A DNA stretch of 64,000 nt from Thermothielavioides terrestris NRRL 8126 (taxonomy: Eukaryota; Ascomycota; Sordariomycetes; Sordariales; Chaetomiaceae), in contig NC_016458.1 in NCBI RefSeq assembly GCF_000226115.1, positions 8,032,001 through 8,096,000 on the forward strand, in the 5' to 3' direction. The notes beneath the pieces are model-generated. The model saw only the letters and a program-made list of their open reading frames with translations, made no database searches and was not told where the DNA came from. Shown here piece after piece: positions 31,851-42,305 of the stretch; position 1 is the stretch's first letter; the number at the start of each line of letters is the position of its first letter. A program made the translations under genes and the position numbers.

Positions 31851-34782
31851 TCACAGTTCATTATCTTCTTCCTCCTCTTCTTTTTCTATGAAAGAGGCTG
31901 TTTCTAAGCTATCTACTACCTGTTGTTCTATTATATCCTCTATATATCTAAGTCCTACCTCTTCCAATTCCGATAGGTAATTCGAGGGCGTATAACGAGC
32001 CAAGGCGTTGACAAGGGAATTATATAGTAGATGAATAGACTAGGTGCTTAAAGAAGCTAGTATACTATTAAACGTTAGCTATAGTGCTCTAGCAATATAA
32101 GAAGAATATACTATCCTATTGAACGCTTTACTAAGCGCTTTGCTAGGCGTTTCGAACTAGGCTATTATTAAAGCTAGCCAGTTCTACTTCCTCCTTAAGG
32201 AAGCCTTTTACTATATTATAAAACGTAGGAATCAGGTGCTATAGGAACCTATTATTATAAAACTATATATTAGGAAGCTAATAAATATTGCAAACCCTCC
32301 TACCCTCTATATAGAGAGACTGGCTAACTTAGTAGAGAGCCGCTATTATATCCTTCTAGCCTAGTAGGCAATGTTGGCGAACAAACGTTTTAACGAAGTT
32401 GTTGATAATATCTAAAGGCTCCTTGCTATGTGGTTTAGGTAGTAGCGACGAAGAGCGTATTGGTATAATAGTCTCCTATAGGGTAATAGTGCTAGCAATA
32501 GAGGGAAGTGCCCTCGAGGTAGGTAGCGATAGCAAGGTTAGCTCTATTGTGTTGATCGTTGCTACTATGTTCGAGGCTACTATAGGCTGTTGTTGAGCTT
32601 TAGGATATGGCTGAGGCGTACTATATAGCTATAGAGCTAGCGCTATTCGGTTCTAATCGCCTATATTGCTTATAATGTTGAACTATAGGTTAAAGAGAAT
32701 TCTTACGCCTTGTATACGCTTGATGACCTTGCTATTCGAACCTACTATAACGCCCTGATTGGCCTTGGCCTATATAGAGCCGAACCACTTCTTGATTAGG
32801 GCGCCTAGTAGGCTGTCAATAGTAGCCTTGCCTCGTTCGATCTAGCTTGCCTACTTGCCTATCTCCTAAATAGTGATAGGAAGGTGGGCGTTATCGCTAT
32901 TCGCCTAGTAATAGAACTAGAGCTATATATCTATATCTTTACAGTAGTTACGGTAGTATATGCCTAGGCTATAGCGCTATTTCTCGCTCAGTTGATAGAA
33001 ATACGCTGTATCCAGCTCCTAGGCATTGCGTATTTATACCTCGTTTAGCATTATGTTTATAGGCGTCTTATATATTGCCGTCGACCTCCCGTTCTAGCTA
33101 GTAGGCGTAGCCGGTGCAACAGAGCGTATAGATCAACTGGTAGCATCGGCTAGTACTAGGGCGTTGTAATTAAATAGCTAGCAAGTAGGTATAGATATAG
33201 GAGGCAAGGGCGTAGAAGCCGCTAAGGATCTCGCCTACAATGGTTTAGTAAGTTCGAATTTATATTTGATATTAATAAAATAGTCCTTCGCTAGTTGGCT
33301 TAGCAACGCCTTTATTAGCCGATCAATGGCGATGAACATTAGACGCGTTAGTAGGCGATCTACTCTCCTAGAATTCGACTAAACCTTTAAGTTAGCCCTT
33401 GAACCAAGGTAGGCTATAGTACTAGCTACAACGGTAGTATATATAAGTTCTATATTAATTCCGCTTTATTGAACATTGCTAACTACTTCGTTGTATAGGC
33501 TATATACAATATCTTAGATCTTTAGCCTCAAATCGTCGCCAATCCTTGCTTTGTTGATCTTACCTTATTTAGTACGTTCTATAGCAACCTCGTAGCAATG
33601 GTTCTACTCTTATAGGAGTAATAACGATGTTTAAAGACCCTAATAAAAAGGGGTAGGAAAGAACCTAACGATATAAGCGATATTAACAATAATAGTACTA
33701 GGCAAAGCGGGTCTATTAGAGAGTATATTACTTCGATAGCAAGGCAATTGTAGGATATAAGCTAGTAGCGTAGTATCTAGTGTAGACAAGCAAGAGCAGC
33801 CTCTAGTTCAAGCCTACGATTACACTAGCGATAGCTAGATATCTAGCAATTGGGAATATACTAGTAGTAGCGATAAAGCGAATATATCGAATATATCGAT
33901 ATTAGTATCCTCCTTTTACAAGCGACTTTAGGAGCGCTCTACGATATTGATACTAGTATCCTCCTTTTATAAGTAGCCTTGAGTACGCTCTATAGTATTA
34001 GAACCTTCCTCTAAGTTAGCTATCTCAATCGGTTTAGGCAATAGTAGCTTAGAATACTATATTTAATAATCTAGTCGACCCTAGGATATAGAACACAATT
34101 TTAAATATACTAATAGCTTTGAATAAGAGCTAGACTTCGATCGAGGGCGTAAGCGATTAACGGGTATACCCGTTTTATAAGACTTCGACGTATTACGCGC
34201 CTAGCGACGATAGACTGGTGGTTTAGGTATAGGAAGCTCGGCTAGGGTAGTAGCAAAAGTGGTAGTAGGAGCTTTAGTGGCTTTGGCAGCAATAGTAGCA
34301 GCGGCTTTAGCAGTATAGTGCGATATGATCCTAATCCGCTTATTGCCAATAGGCGTTGCTATGGCCAGTGTAGTAGCTTCGGCGGCGGCGGTAGTAGCAG
34401 TAGCGGCTTCGATAGTATAGCGCAATATGATCTTGATCCACTTATTACCGATAGACGTTGCTATAGCCGGTACAGCGGCTTCGGCAGCTTCGGCGATATC
34501 GCGTAATACGATCCTAATCCGCCTAGCGGCTTTAGGGAGCTTAGGAGGTTTAGGAGCTTTATAGGCTAGGCAGGCACTATAGCGAGAAGGATCTAGTGCC
34601 TTACTTCTTTGTATAGACGTGCAACTACGCTTCGAAGGCGCTATTAAGAACTATACTAGGCTATAAAGAGGACGAGAGCGATATATTATATATAGTAGAT
34701 CGTTAGGGCGCCTAAGAATAGAGGTAGGAGGTTACGCAATAGGCTTAGCAACGCTAGGCTAGCTAGGAGGTATCGAGGGCAT
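31851..34782 (-). pseudogene. Second, convergent degenerate ORF of the Tc1-family element
   Basis: On the minus strand a long frame runs toward the transposase and ends in an acidic tail EKEEEEEDNEL before TGA at 31851-31853, 28 bp from the transposase stop. Three tandem ~105-bp repeats (about 34311-34535) encode an Ala-rich basic unit containing AIATPIGNKRIRII. Stops are mostly TAG/TAA at RIP-prone codons. The upstream limit is uncertain; an ATG at 34782 precedes a frame change. I do not recognise the protein. Confidence 0.45.
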
Positions 34783-34992
34783 AATACTAAGGAACTATAT
34801 AGCAGCGCCTTCGTTGGTGGCTCTAGCAATATATCTATAGCTTTAGGAAGCCCAGGAGATGGCGGTGAGCTCGTGAGATGCCTAGAAAGGCTAGGAATAA
34901 GTCGGTAGCTAGGATTCAGGGGTATTTGCTGGCGCGCTATACCTCTGATTCGATCGAATAGCTGCTAACTAAGCTAGAATACGCTATAGAGC

Positions 34993-35161
34993 TTCAACAA
35001 GTATGCAAAAACACCAGAAAATGGCGATTTGGGCCGTTTTTTACAGTATCTACGGCTTCAATATTGATGGCACTGATGGCAGTGTGTTGCATACTGCTGT
35101 CAAATTGGGTGTGCGGTGCGGCCATTTGGACCCACTTTAACCTGGTGTTTGAGAACCACAA
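34993..35161 (-). repeat. Right TIR of Tc1-family element
   Basis: Inverted copy of 30228-30396. This copy is also the immediate upstream neighbour of GLN4. Confidence 0.9.
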
Positions 35162-35351
35162 CTCATTGGTGGCTGTTGTGGCGTGCGGCCTGCAACAAGG
35201 AGAGGGAGGGCCGCGCGCTTACCCCTCAGTCTGCAGCTCGTATCTGTGACTCACCCATCCCCGGAGTTGAAGGTGTCCAAAACAAAACCGCGACAACGAC
35301 CTGCTGTTGTTCCGTTGAATAGCCGCGGCCTCACTGCCTATACCACTCGCC

Positions 35352-37612
35352 ATGGCGGACGCCGTTGCCGAACAAACTGCCAAGTTGCAGCTGGACGAGG
35401 AGACCGGGGAGATGGTCTCGAAGAATGAGCTCAAGAGACGTCTGCAGAAGCGGGCCAAGAAGGCAGCCGCTGCCTCGAGAGACATCACGTCTGCGTCAAT
35501 GCCGAAACAGACACCTGCAGGCCAGGCGCTGGCCGACGGGAACGTTACCGCGCCCAACGAGTCCGTTGACCAGGATGCCATGTTTGACCGGGGTTTTCTC
35601 GCCGAAGTCTACAAGCTGCGGCCTTCGAAGGAGGTTACAACACGGTTCCCTCCGGAGCCAAATGGGTTCCTTCACGTATTGTTCCCTTTGATCCGCATAT
35701 TTCGTCGCCAGGAGATTGACGAAAATTTAGCTAGGGCATGCCAAAGCGATTGCCATCAACTTTGGATTCGCCAGGTTTTATGGCGGGAAGACTGTGAGTT
35801 CACTCTCTAACATGTGGCCCAACATGTGCCAGCTAACACTTGCCGTAGATCTTGAGGTAAATATCATATCTCTGAACGTTCAGCGACCCCACCAGCTTGT
35901 CTGACGTGATTATCCAGGTTTGATGACACGAACCCCGACGTCGAGAAGGAGGAGTACTTTGTGGCCATCGAGGAAACCATCCGGCGGCTTGGCTTCGTCC
36001 CGTCCAAAATTACATATGCGTCCGACTACTTTCAGCGTATGTATGACCTTGCCGAGGAGTTGATCAAGAAGGAAAAGGCCTACGTCTGCCACTGCGACGA
36101 AACCGCAACCAAGCTCCAACGCGGCGGCGAAGATGGCTCAACACCGAGATATCGATGCGTGCATGCAAACCAAGATGTCGAGACCAACCTGAGGAAATTT
36201 CGCGGCATGCGGGACGGCGAATATGCGCCGCAGACTGCCTGGCTTCGCATGAAGCAGGACATGGACAACCCAAATCCTCAGATGTGTAAGCATACTTCGG
36301 AGCATGACAAGGCTATGGCTGACATCCTGGTAAGGGGATATTGCGGCATACCGGATACCCAAGAATCAGCAGCCGCATTTCCGAACAGGCACCAAGTGGC
36401 GGATTTTACCCGACGTACGATTTCGCCCACTGTCTCTGCGATAGTTTCGAAGGCGTCACGCACAGCCTGTGTACCACCGAGTTCACCATGTCGCGGGAAA
36501 GCTACGAATGGCTGAATCAGTATGCTTTCCGGCTCTACTAGTAGAAGGACCAGGCCAGGTCCCTTCAAGTACAAATTGAGGACTAACATGTGCAGGCTGC
36601 TGGTCGAGTTCCAGCCGATGCAGCGCGAGTACGGTCGTTTGAATCTCAAGGGGACGATCATGAGCAAGAGGGACATTCGATCCCTAATCGAAAACAAAGT
36701 TGTGCGCGGCTGGGATGACCCCCGGCTTTACACCCTCAAGGCGATTCGGCGACGCGGCATACCACCGGGTGCGCTTCTTTCTTTCATCTCGGAACTTGGT
36801 GTCACCACAGCCAACGCATTCATTGAGATCAAGCGCTTCGAGCAATCCATTCGACGGTATCTCGAGAGGACCGTTCCCCGCCTGATGCTCGTGCTCGATC
36901 CTGTCCCGGTGGTAATCGGAGACGCCGAGGAGCAGGACCTTGATATTCCTCTGTTCCCCAAGGACCCAAAGATGGGCTTCCGTAAAATCAAGCTCACCCA
37001 ACGGGTTTACATAGAACGGTCTGACTTCCGCGAGGTTGACAGCAAGGACTACTTCCGTCTTGCACCAGGCAAGACTGTAGGCCTGCTGCAGATGCCATAC
37101 CCTATCAAAGTTGTTTCGTTCACCAAAGACGAAACCACTGGCGCCATTACGGAGATTCAGGCTGCTTATGACAAGGAGGGGGAGAAACCCAAGACGTACA
37201 TTCAGTGGGTGCCCGAAGGCTCACCGAATGCTGAAGTGCGCATCTACACGGCTTTGTTCAAGTCTGACCAGCCTGCGTCCGCGCCTGGTGGGTTCATGAA
37301 TGACATTCACCCCCAAAGCGAGATCATTTGGCCGAATGCTCTGATCGAACCCGGCTTTTACGAGGTGCGTCGCCGGGCTCCCTGGCCCGAGGCCGAGGGT
37401 GAGAAGTCGGGCGAGGTCGGACCGGAGAGTGTGCGGTTTCAGGGTATGCGTGTCGGGTATTTTGTGAGTGATGGAACCGGTCCTTGACATGGCTTCCGCC
37501 TCATTGCTAATCTCTCCTGTTTCGATAGGCCCTCGACTCGGACAGCACTGCCGATAAGATCGTACTCAACCGCATTGTGCCGTTGAAAGAGGATTCTGGA
37601 AAGAGCAGCTGA
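35352..37612 (+). CDS. GLN4: Glutaminyl-tRNA synthetase (one apparent frameshift)
   Basis: Class I synthetase charging tRNA-Gln in the cytosol. Seven exons: 35352-35675, 35731-35793, 35849-35856 (8 nt), 35918-36285, 36335-36519, 36596-37463, 37529-37612, all with GT-AG introns of 49-76 bp. The HIGH-type motif is split by intron 1 and reads [37 protein letters not shown], the KMSKS-equivalent MSKRDI and the C-terminal anticodon-binding beta-barrels are all present. Allowing for one surplus T in the T-run 36404-36407, the length is 632 residues. Without that allowance the frame breaks between KWRI and YPTY, so this is either a mutated copy or a base-call error. The gene is not RIP-mutated although transposons flank it. 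Confidence 0.88.
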
Positions 37613-38283
37613 GGAATGGGTGTATTTGGTTCACCGTTCCAGGCCAGAAGCATGTTCGGGGCTCTCTTTTTGTCTTGTTAGAGCACGAAATTACCCCTCT
37701 TGAGTTATAAAACAGCGGGACGATACTCAACATCTTATATGTGCCTCTTTTCGCCTTCCAGAGCTAACACTTCGCTTCCAATTGACATATCCCAATTCCT
37801 ATCTTTCTTTTCTCTGACCGACTACCTCAAAGTGCTGAAGAGTCGTGTTAGTTGAACAGATGCCAGCCACGGAAGCGTGCCATGTGTGAAGAAATGATCA
37901 TTCAAGAACCTGAAATGCAGCAATGAAGCATGCATCTTGGCTGGATGTCTCGACGGGACCTACAATTCGAGAAAGTAAGGAAACCTAGCATCCCGGGTGC
38001 TGGTGCAGTCCAAAGTGAAGATCTCGATCGTCATATGCTGAACGAGTTCACGTGAAAGCAGATGCACTGTCTCTCATCCTCAACGTGTTGATGAATGTCA
38101 ATAGCCATCATATGGGAAGAGGAAGGGCTTTTTATGTCCTAACATGCCATCAAAGGAGTTTCAGTGTTCGATCGTCAGCCAGGACAGCCTATGGAGCACA
38201 GACCAGCAATTGGCCGCCGATGGCATTTTCGTGCGGAAACGTTGTTTTTCACCCTCTTCAACAAAATTGATTAGAATTACTTT

Positions 38284-38314
<31 letters not shown>

Positions 38315-38554
38315 CGACTTAAGTGCCCTAGGAGGAGGCCTGGGACATAGATCTGCGGCCTATAAGGTCCCTTACTTGCAATACCGCACGTCTGATCAAC
38401 TTTCAGGCCTTCGTCTCATCCTCAAGCCCTCAAGCTCCACGTTCCACGGCTCCGACCAAGGTCTTTGTCCTCGCAGGCGACGAAATTACTGCCATCCATA
38501 CGCCACGACCCGTCAGCTTTTTCTTTTTCTTTTTTTCTTTTTTTCTTTTTTTTT

Positions 38555-38594
<40 letters not shown>

Positions 38595-38916
38595 GGCGGG
38601 CCGGGGGGGGGGGGGGGGGGGGGGGGGGAGGAAAGAGATTGGTCAGCTGAATAACGAGGAGGTCATTCCCGACAGCCAACCCGCTGCCTAGGGGAGAGGG
38701 GCTCGTGTATAGGCACTTGGAGCAAAGCAATGGGTAGGGAGACCGCACCTTAAACCAAGCCTGAAAAACTGAGATTCAAATCTCTGGATTTTCTTGCGTT
38801 TCTAGAACAATTCAGCCTAACCGTGGGCTACCCGGTGACAGTATGGAGAATTCTGCTGCCTCATCTTCGCTCCGCACACGAGAAACCGGAGGGGCTCCAA
38901 TTCTCTAAGGAGCTGC
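37613..38916. other. Spacer after GLN4 with microsatellites
   Basis: No gene seen. A (TA)n tract lies at about 38288-38314. At 38521-38628 a pyrimidine-rich stretch runs into 37 consecutive T (38557-38593) and, after a short GC-rich link, 26 consecutive G (38603-38628). Composition here is not RIP-shifted. Confidence 0.6.
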
Positions 38917-39509
38917 TTTCTCTAAGGAGCTGCTGCCTGCCATTCCCTAAACACAAGGCTAATAAGAAAATAATATTCTCTAACATTGTAGCCCTTAAGG
39001 TTTCATTGATTTTAGTAAAGTAGTTTCTAAAAGATTTGAAATATATACCTAGCTCACTTGATTTAATCTAGGATTTGGTTTGTTAAAGCTTGTTCAATTG
39101 GCATAGAGGAAGTTAAGGAACTTTTACGCTACCCTATAAGGAAAGAGCAAGAGGCAGTGTTCCTATCTATAGAGTTCGCTACTTCGCCCCCTAGATACTA
39201 AAGAGTTGGAGAGCTAAATTATAGAAGATAGAGAAATTATCGTTAGGATTAGAGTTATATCTTATAGAGTTATAAGGTTTAGTATAGGAAACCTATAGGT
39301 ACTATCTAAAAAAGTTATCTCTTTATATTAGTAGGTATAATCTTTGTAGATCTCTCTATAAGTATAGATTATAACTATAAAGATATATTTAAGTATACTC
39401 TTTACAGGATATGAACCTAGTCTTAGAGGCTTTGAGCATTCAACCTCTTTGCATCCTTTTAGAGACTTGCCTAACCTAGTACGCATTGTCTTAGCTTAGT
39501 GGAACTTGT
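38917..39509. repeat. ~590-bp repeat unit, copy 1 (intact)
   Basis: Begins CTTTCTCTAAGGAGCTGCTG and ends GGAACTTGTA, followed at once by a second copy. No ORF. It is the uninterrupted paralogue of the second copy and preserves both empty sites for the LINE (near 38990-39020) and the SINE (near 39065). Confidence 0.8.
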
Positions 39510-39605
39510 ACTTTCTCTAAGGAGCTGCTGCTTACTATTCTCTAAACACAAGGCTAATAAGAAAATAATATTCTCTAACATTATAGCCCTTAAGGTTTTA
39601 TTGAT

Positions 39606-40864
39606 CAGTGGGGGGCCCACAGGACGGCTATAGAGGGCAAGCTACGGACCTAGGAGTACGCCCTAACCAAGATTACTGCAAAGACTTAGGGCCCTGGCCT
39701 AGCCCAGGCTAGGGAAATCTATACCAAGTGCATACGTAGTGCTATAGCCTATGGCGCCTCTGCTGCCTACACTCCTACCCCCCCCCAGGGCCAGCCCTAG
39801 GGCATTGCTAGGAGCCTAGCTAAGGCCTAGAACCGTAGCCTCCGGGTGGTCACTGGGGCCTACTGGGCTACGCCTACCTACACCCTCGAGACCAAAGCCT
39901 AGGTTCCCCCTCTAGACCTGTACCTTAATAAAAGGCTAGCAGACTTCGAGAGGCGAATTCGACGACTGGTCCTCCCAGGGGGTCAAAGGCCTATCGACAT
40001 TATAAACAGGGCTTGCCTTAGGCTCTATAAGAGGTTTAGGAAGCCTAGAGGCCAAAGGGGGCCTCGGAGGGTGCAGGGGCCACAAGAGCCTACAACAATA
40101 GAAAAGCAAGCACTAACGGCACTGTAGTAGGCTAGCTATAGGCCTACTAGGCAAGCGCTTAGAGAGGCTTAGGAGGAGTGGTAGAAGCAAAGGGTTTAGG
40201 TATAGGGTAGGAAGCCTAGGAGGCTAGCCGACTAGGACCCCCCTAACTTCCTCTTTACTAATAGGGCCTTAGCCTAGCATCAAGGCCTAACCAAGGCTTA
40301 GAGCTCTCTACTAACCTAGGCTAGGGTGGGGGCTATAGGCCTTCGGGGCTTCCTTTTTAAGGCCTAGGTCCTAGACGTTAATACCCCCCTCTACGTTTAC
40401 AGTAAAGGTGTAGAAACGGTGGAGCATTTGGTGGTCTAGTGCAGGCACCCTCTAAGGCCTAGACCCTAGGCGCCCTAGGCTATATGGACCTGCCTAGACC
40501 TCTACTATATACTGTGTAGTGGAGGAGCCTAGGCCTGCAGGCTTGCAAGGGGGGTAGTTAACTAGCTTCTGCAGTTAGGCTAGCTTCTAGAGTATAGGCT
40601 AGCCGCAAGGCTAGACCTTGCCTAGGAGCTTAGCCTAGGCTAGCCCTAGGCTACTAGGCCTACTTAGCTTAGCCACTCTTTTTTTTTCCTTTTCTTTGTA
40701 GTATTAGGACTCAGACTCGTTCCTTCGTTTTGTTTTTCCTTAATTCTAAAGGTCGGATATAGGTTTTTCATCTAGCCCTTAGGGCACAGTTTTCCTATAT
40801 ATAAGCGGTAGAAGGACTAGTGAGCCCTAGCTAAGAGCATATTAGGGTAGGAAATAATAATAAT
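39606..40864 (+). mobile_element. LINE family B, 5'-truncated copy
   Basis: 1259 bp, flanked by AAGGTTTTATT(G/A)AT (39592-39605 and 40865-40878), one transition apart. It corresponds to the C-terminal RT region and 3' end of the copies at 58.1 and 61.3 kb, and ends in (TAA)n. The last ~110 bp before the tail (40743-40854) are shared with the SINEs. Dense CCTAGG words reflect RIP of CCAGG/CCTGG/CCGGG. Confidence 0.88.
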
Positions 40865-40949
40865 AAGGTTTTATTAATTTTAGTACAATAGTTTCTAAAA
40901 GATTTGAAATATATACCTAGCTTATTTAATTTAATCTAGGATTTAGTTT

Positions 40950-41496
40950 TAATTGATATTCTTACTCCGATATGCCCTTAGCTAGGGCTCGCTAGTCCTT
41001 CACCTGCTATTGTATAGGAAAACCGTACCCTTGCGAGCTAGGTGAAAAACCTATACCCACCCTTTAGAATCTACATTTTTCCGAGTCTATACACTACTGC
41101 TATAGGGGCCTCCCCCATTGGAGGCTCTCGAACCAAGGTCCACCCCACTTTCCTAAGATTCTAGCTTTCTTTGGGTCCCTATATTCCTTTTTCCAAGAGT
41201 AGCTCTGCCCTCTAGCTACTCCTAGCCCTAGGTTTTTTCCTATACCTAGACCTAGGGGAACTAGCGGTCGGGTTAAGTTTTACCTATATACCTGCTTAGC
41301 AGGGTTCTCCTATCCATTGTTTAATTAGTTAGCGGCCTAAACTACTAATCGCTAAAACAAGGGTATTCCTTAGCCTTTGGGTTAGTATGCCCTCTAGAAA
41401 ATTCTAGAGGGGAGGGGGGAGCTAGATTCAAACCGACAACCTGCTAGAGGTAAGCAGGTTTTTCTAGGCGTATCACACTCCAACTACGCTATCCCC
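40950..41496 (-). mobile_element. tRNA-headed SINE, copy 3
   Basis: 547 bp between 14-bp duplications CTAGGATTTAGTTT (40936-40949, 41497-41510). Same element as 53316-53875, inverted. The B-box (41424-41434) is mutated at two positions. The 3' tail (40960-41070) is the LINE-B-like part. Confidence 0.9.
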
Positions 41497-41943
41497 CTAG
41501 GATTTAGTTTATTAAGGCTTATTCAATTAGTATAGAGGAAGTTAAAGAACTTTTACACTACTCTATAAGGAAAGAGCAGGAGGCAATGTTCTTGTCTATA
41601 GAGTTTACTACTTCGCCCCCTAGATACTAAAGAGTTGGAGAGCTAAATTATAGAAGATAGAGAAATTATTATTAAGATTAAAGTTATATCTTATAGGATT
41701 ATAAGGTTTAGTATAGGAAACCTATAGGTACTATTTAAAAAAGTTGTCTCTTTATATTAGTAGGTATAATCTTCGTAGATCTCTCTATAAGTACGGATTA
41801 TAATTGTAAAGATATATTCAAGTGTACTCTTTATAGGATACGAACCTAGTCTTAGAGGCTTTGAGCATTCAACCTCTTTACATCCTTCTAGAGACTCGCC
41901 TAACCTAGTACGCATTGTCTTAGCTCAGTGGAACTTCTATATG

Positions 41944-42292
41944 TAGCTAATGAGTCGCTGCTTTTAATATTACGAATTCAATCTGCACGCATTAAGAGCT
42001 AACTAAACAACAGCGATATCTCTATTTCCAAGCGTTTGCGGCGAGCGAAGCATGCGAAACTGGCATGACTAGGTACTGGTTGCGATAAAAAAAGCTTTGG
42101 TACTGAAGGATATCAAGCACTTGTAGGACCGGAGGTACTCGTCTAGGTTTTCAGTTGAGAGAAGAAAAAAAGAAAAAAGTCTTAGGATACGGCAATAAAA
42201 TGATTGTGTGTTAGCCTTCCAAGTGATTAGGGAACTGAGAATAAGAGCATCTAGTCAGATAATGATGGTAATAGACCTAGATTAGGGGTGGC
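41944..42292. other. Spacer, not RIP-mutated
   Basis: About 350 bp of apparently unique sequence with normal CpA/TpG content. It contains the left end of the LINE A target. Nothing coding was seen. Confidence 0.45.
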
Positions 42293-42305
42293 GTTCGACC
42301 AATTT

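Larger units (their letters stand above)
30228..35161 (+). mobile_element. Large Tc1/mariner-family transposon with second ORF, RIP-degraded
   Basis: A 4934-bp element has 169-bp inverted repeats starting TTGTGGTTCTC. The two repeats differ at only four positions, each consistent with C-to-T in a CpA context. In order it holds a 23-bp minisatellite, a Tc1-type transposase remnant (plus strand) and a long degenerate frame on the minus strand. No convincing target duplication is visible; the left end lies 4 bp from the TA of the neighbouring element. Its right end is 190 bp from the GLN4 start codon. Confidence 0.75.
39510..41943. repeat. ~590-bp repeat unit, copy 2 (split by LINE and SINE)
   Basis: Direct tandem copy of 38917-39509, expanded to 2.4 kb by a LINE (39606-40864) and a SINE (40950-41496), each with a 14-bp target duplication. 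The unit ends with TTAGCTCAGTGG (copy 2), which matches a tRNA A-box, and carries GGTTCGTATCC on the opposite strand, close to a B-box. No complete tRNA fold was found. Confidence 0.8.

Noticed and set aside
25930..35161. One composite mobile element (Starship-like cargo carrier)
   Set aside because: The two TIR pairs are different and non-overlapping, and no DUF3435 tyrosine recombinase is seen; two adjacent DNA transposons explain the data.
38422..38748. 108-codon frame with poly-Pro and poly-Lys
   Set aside because: Direct translation of the G26 and T37 homopolymers.
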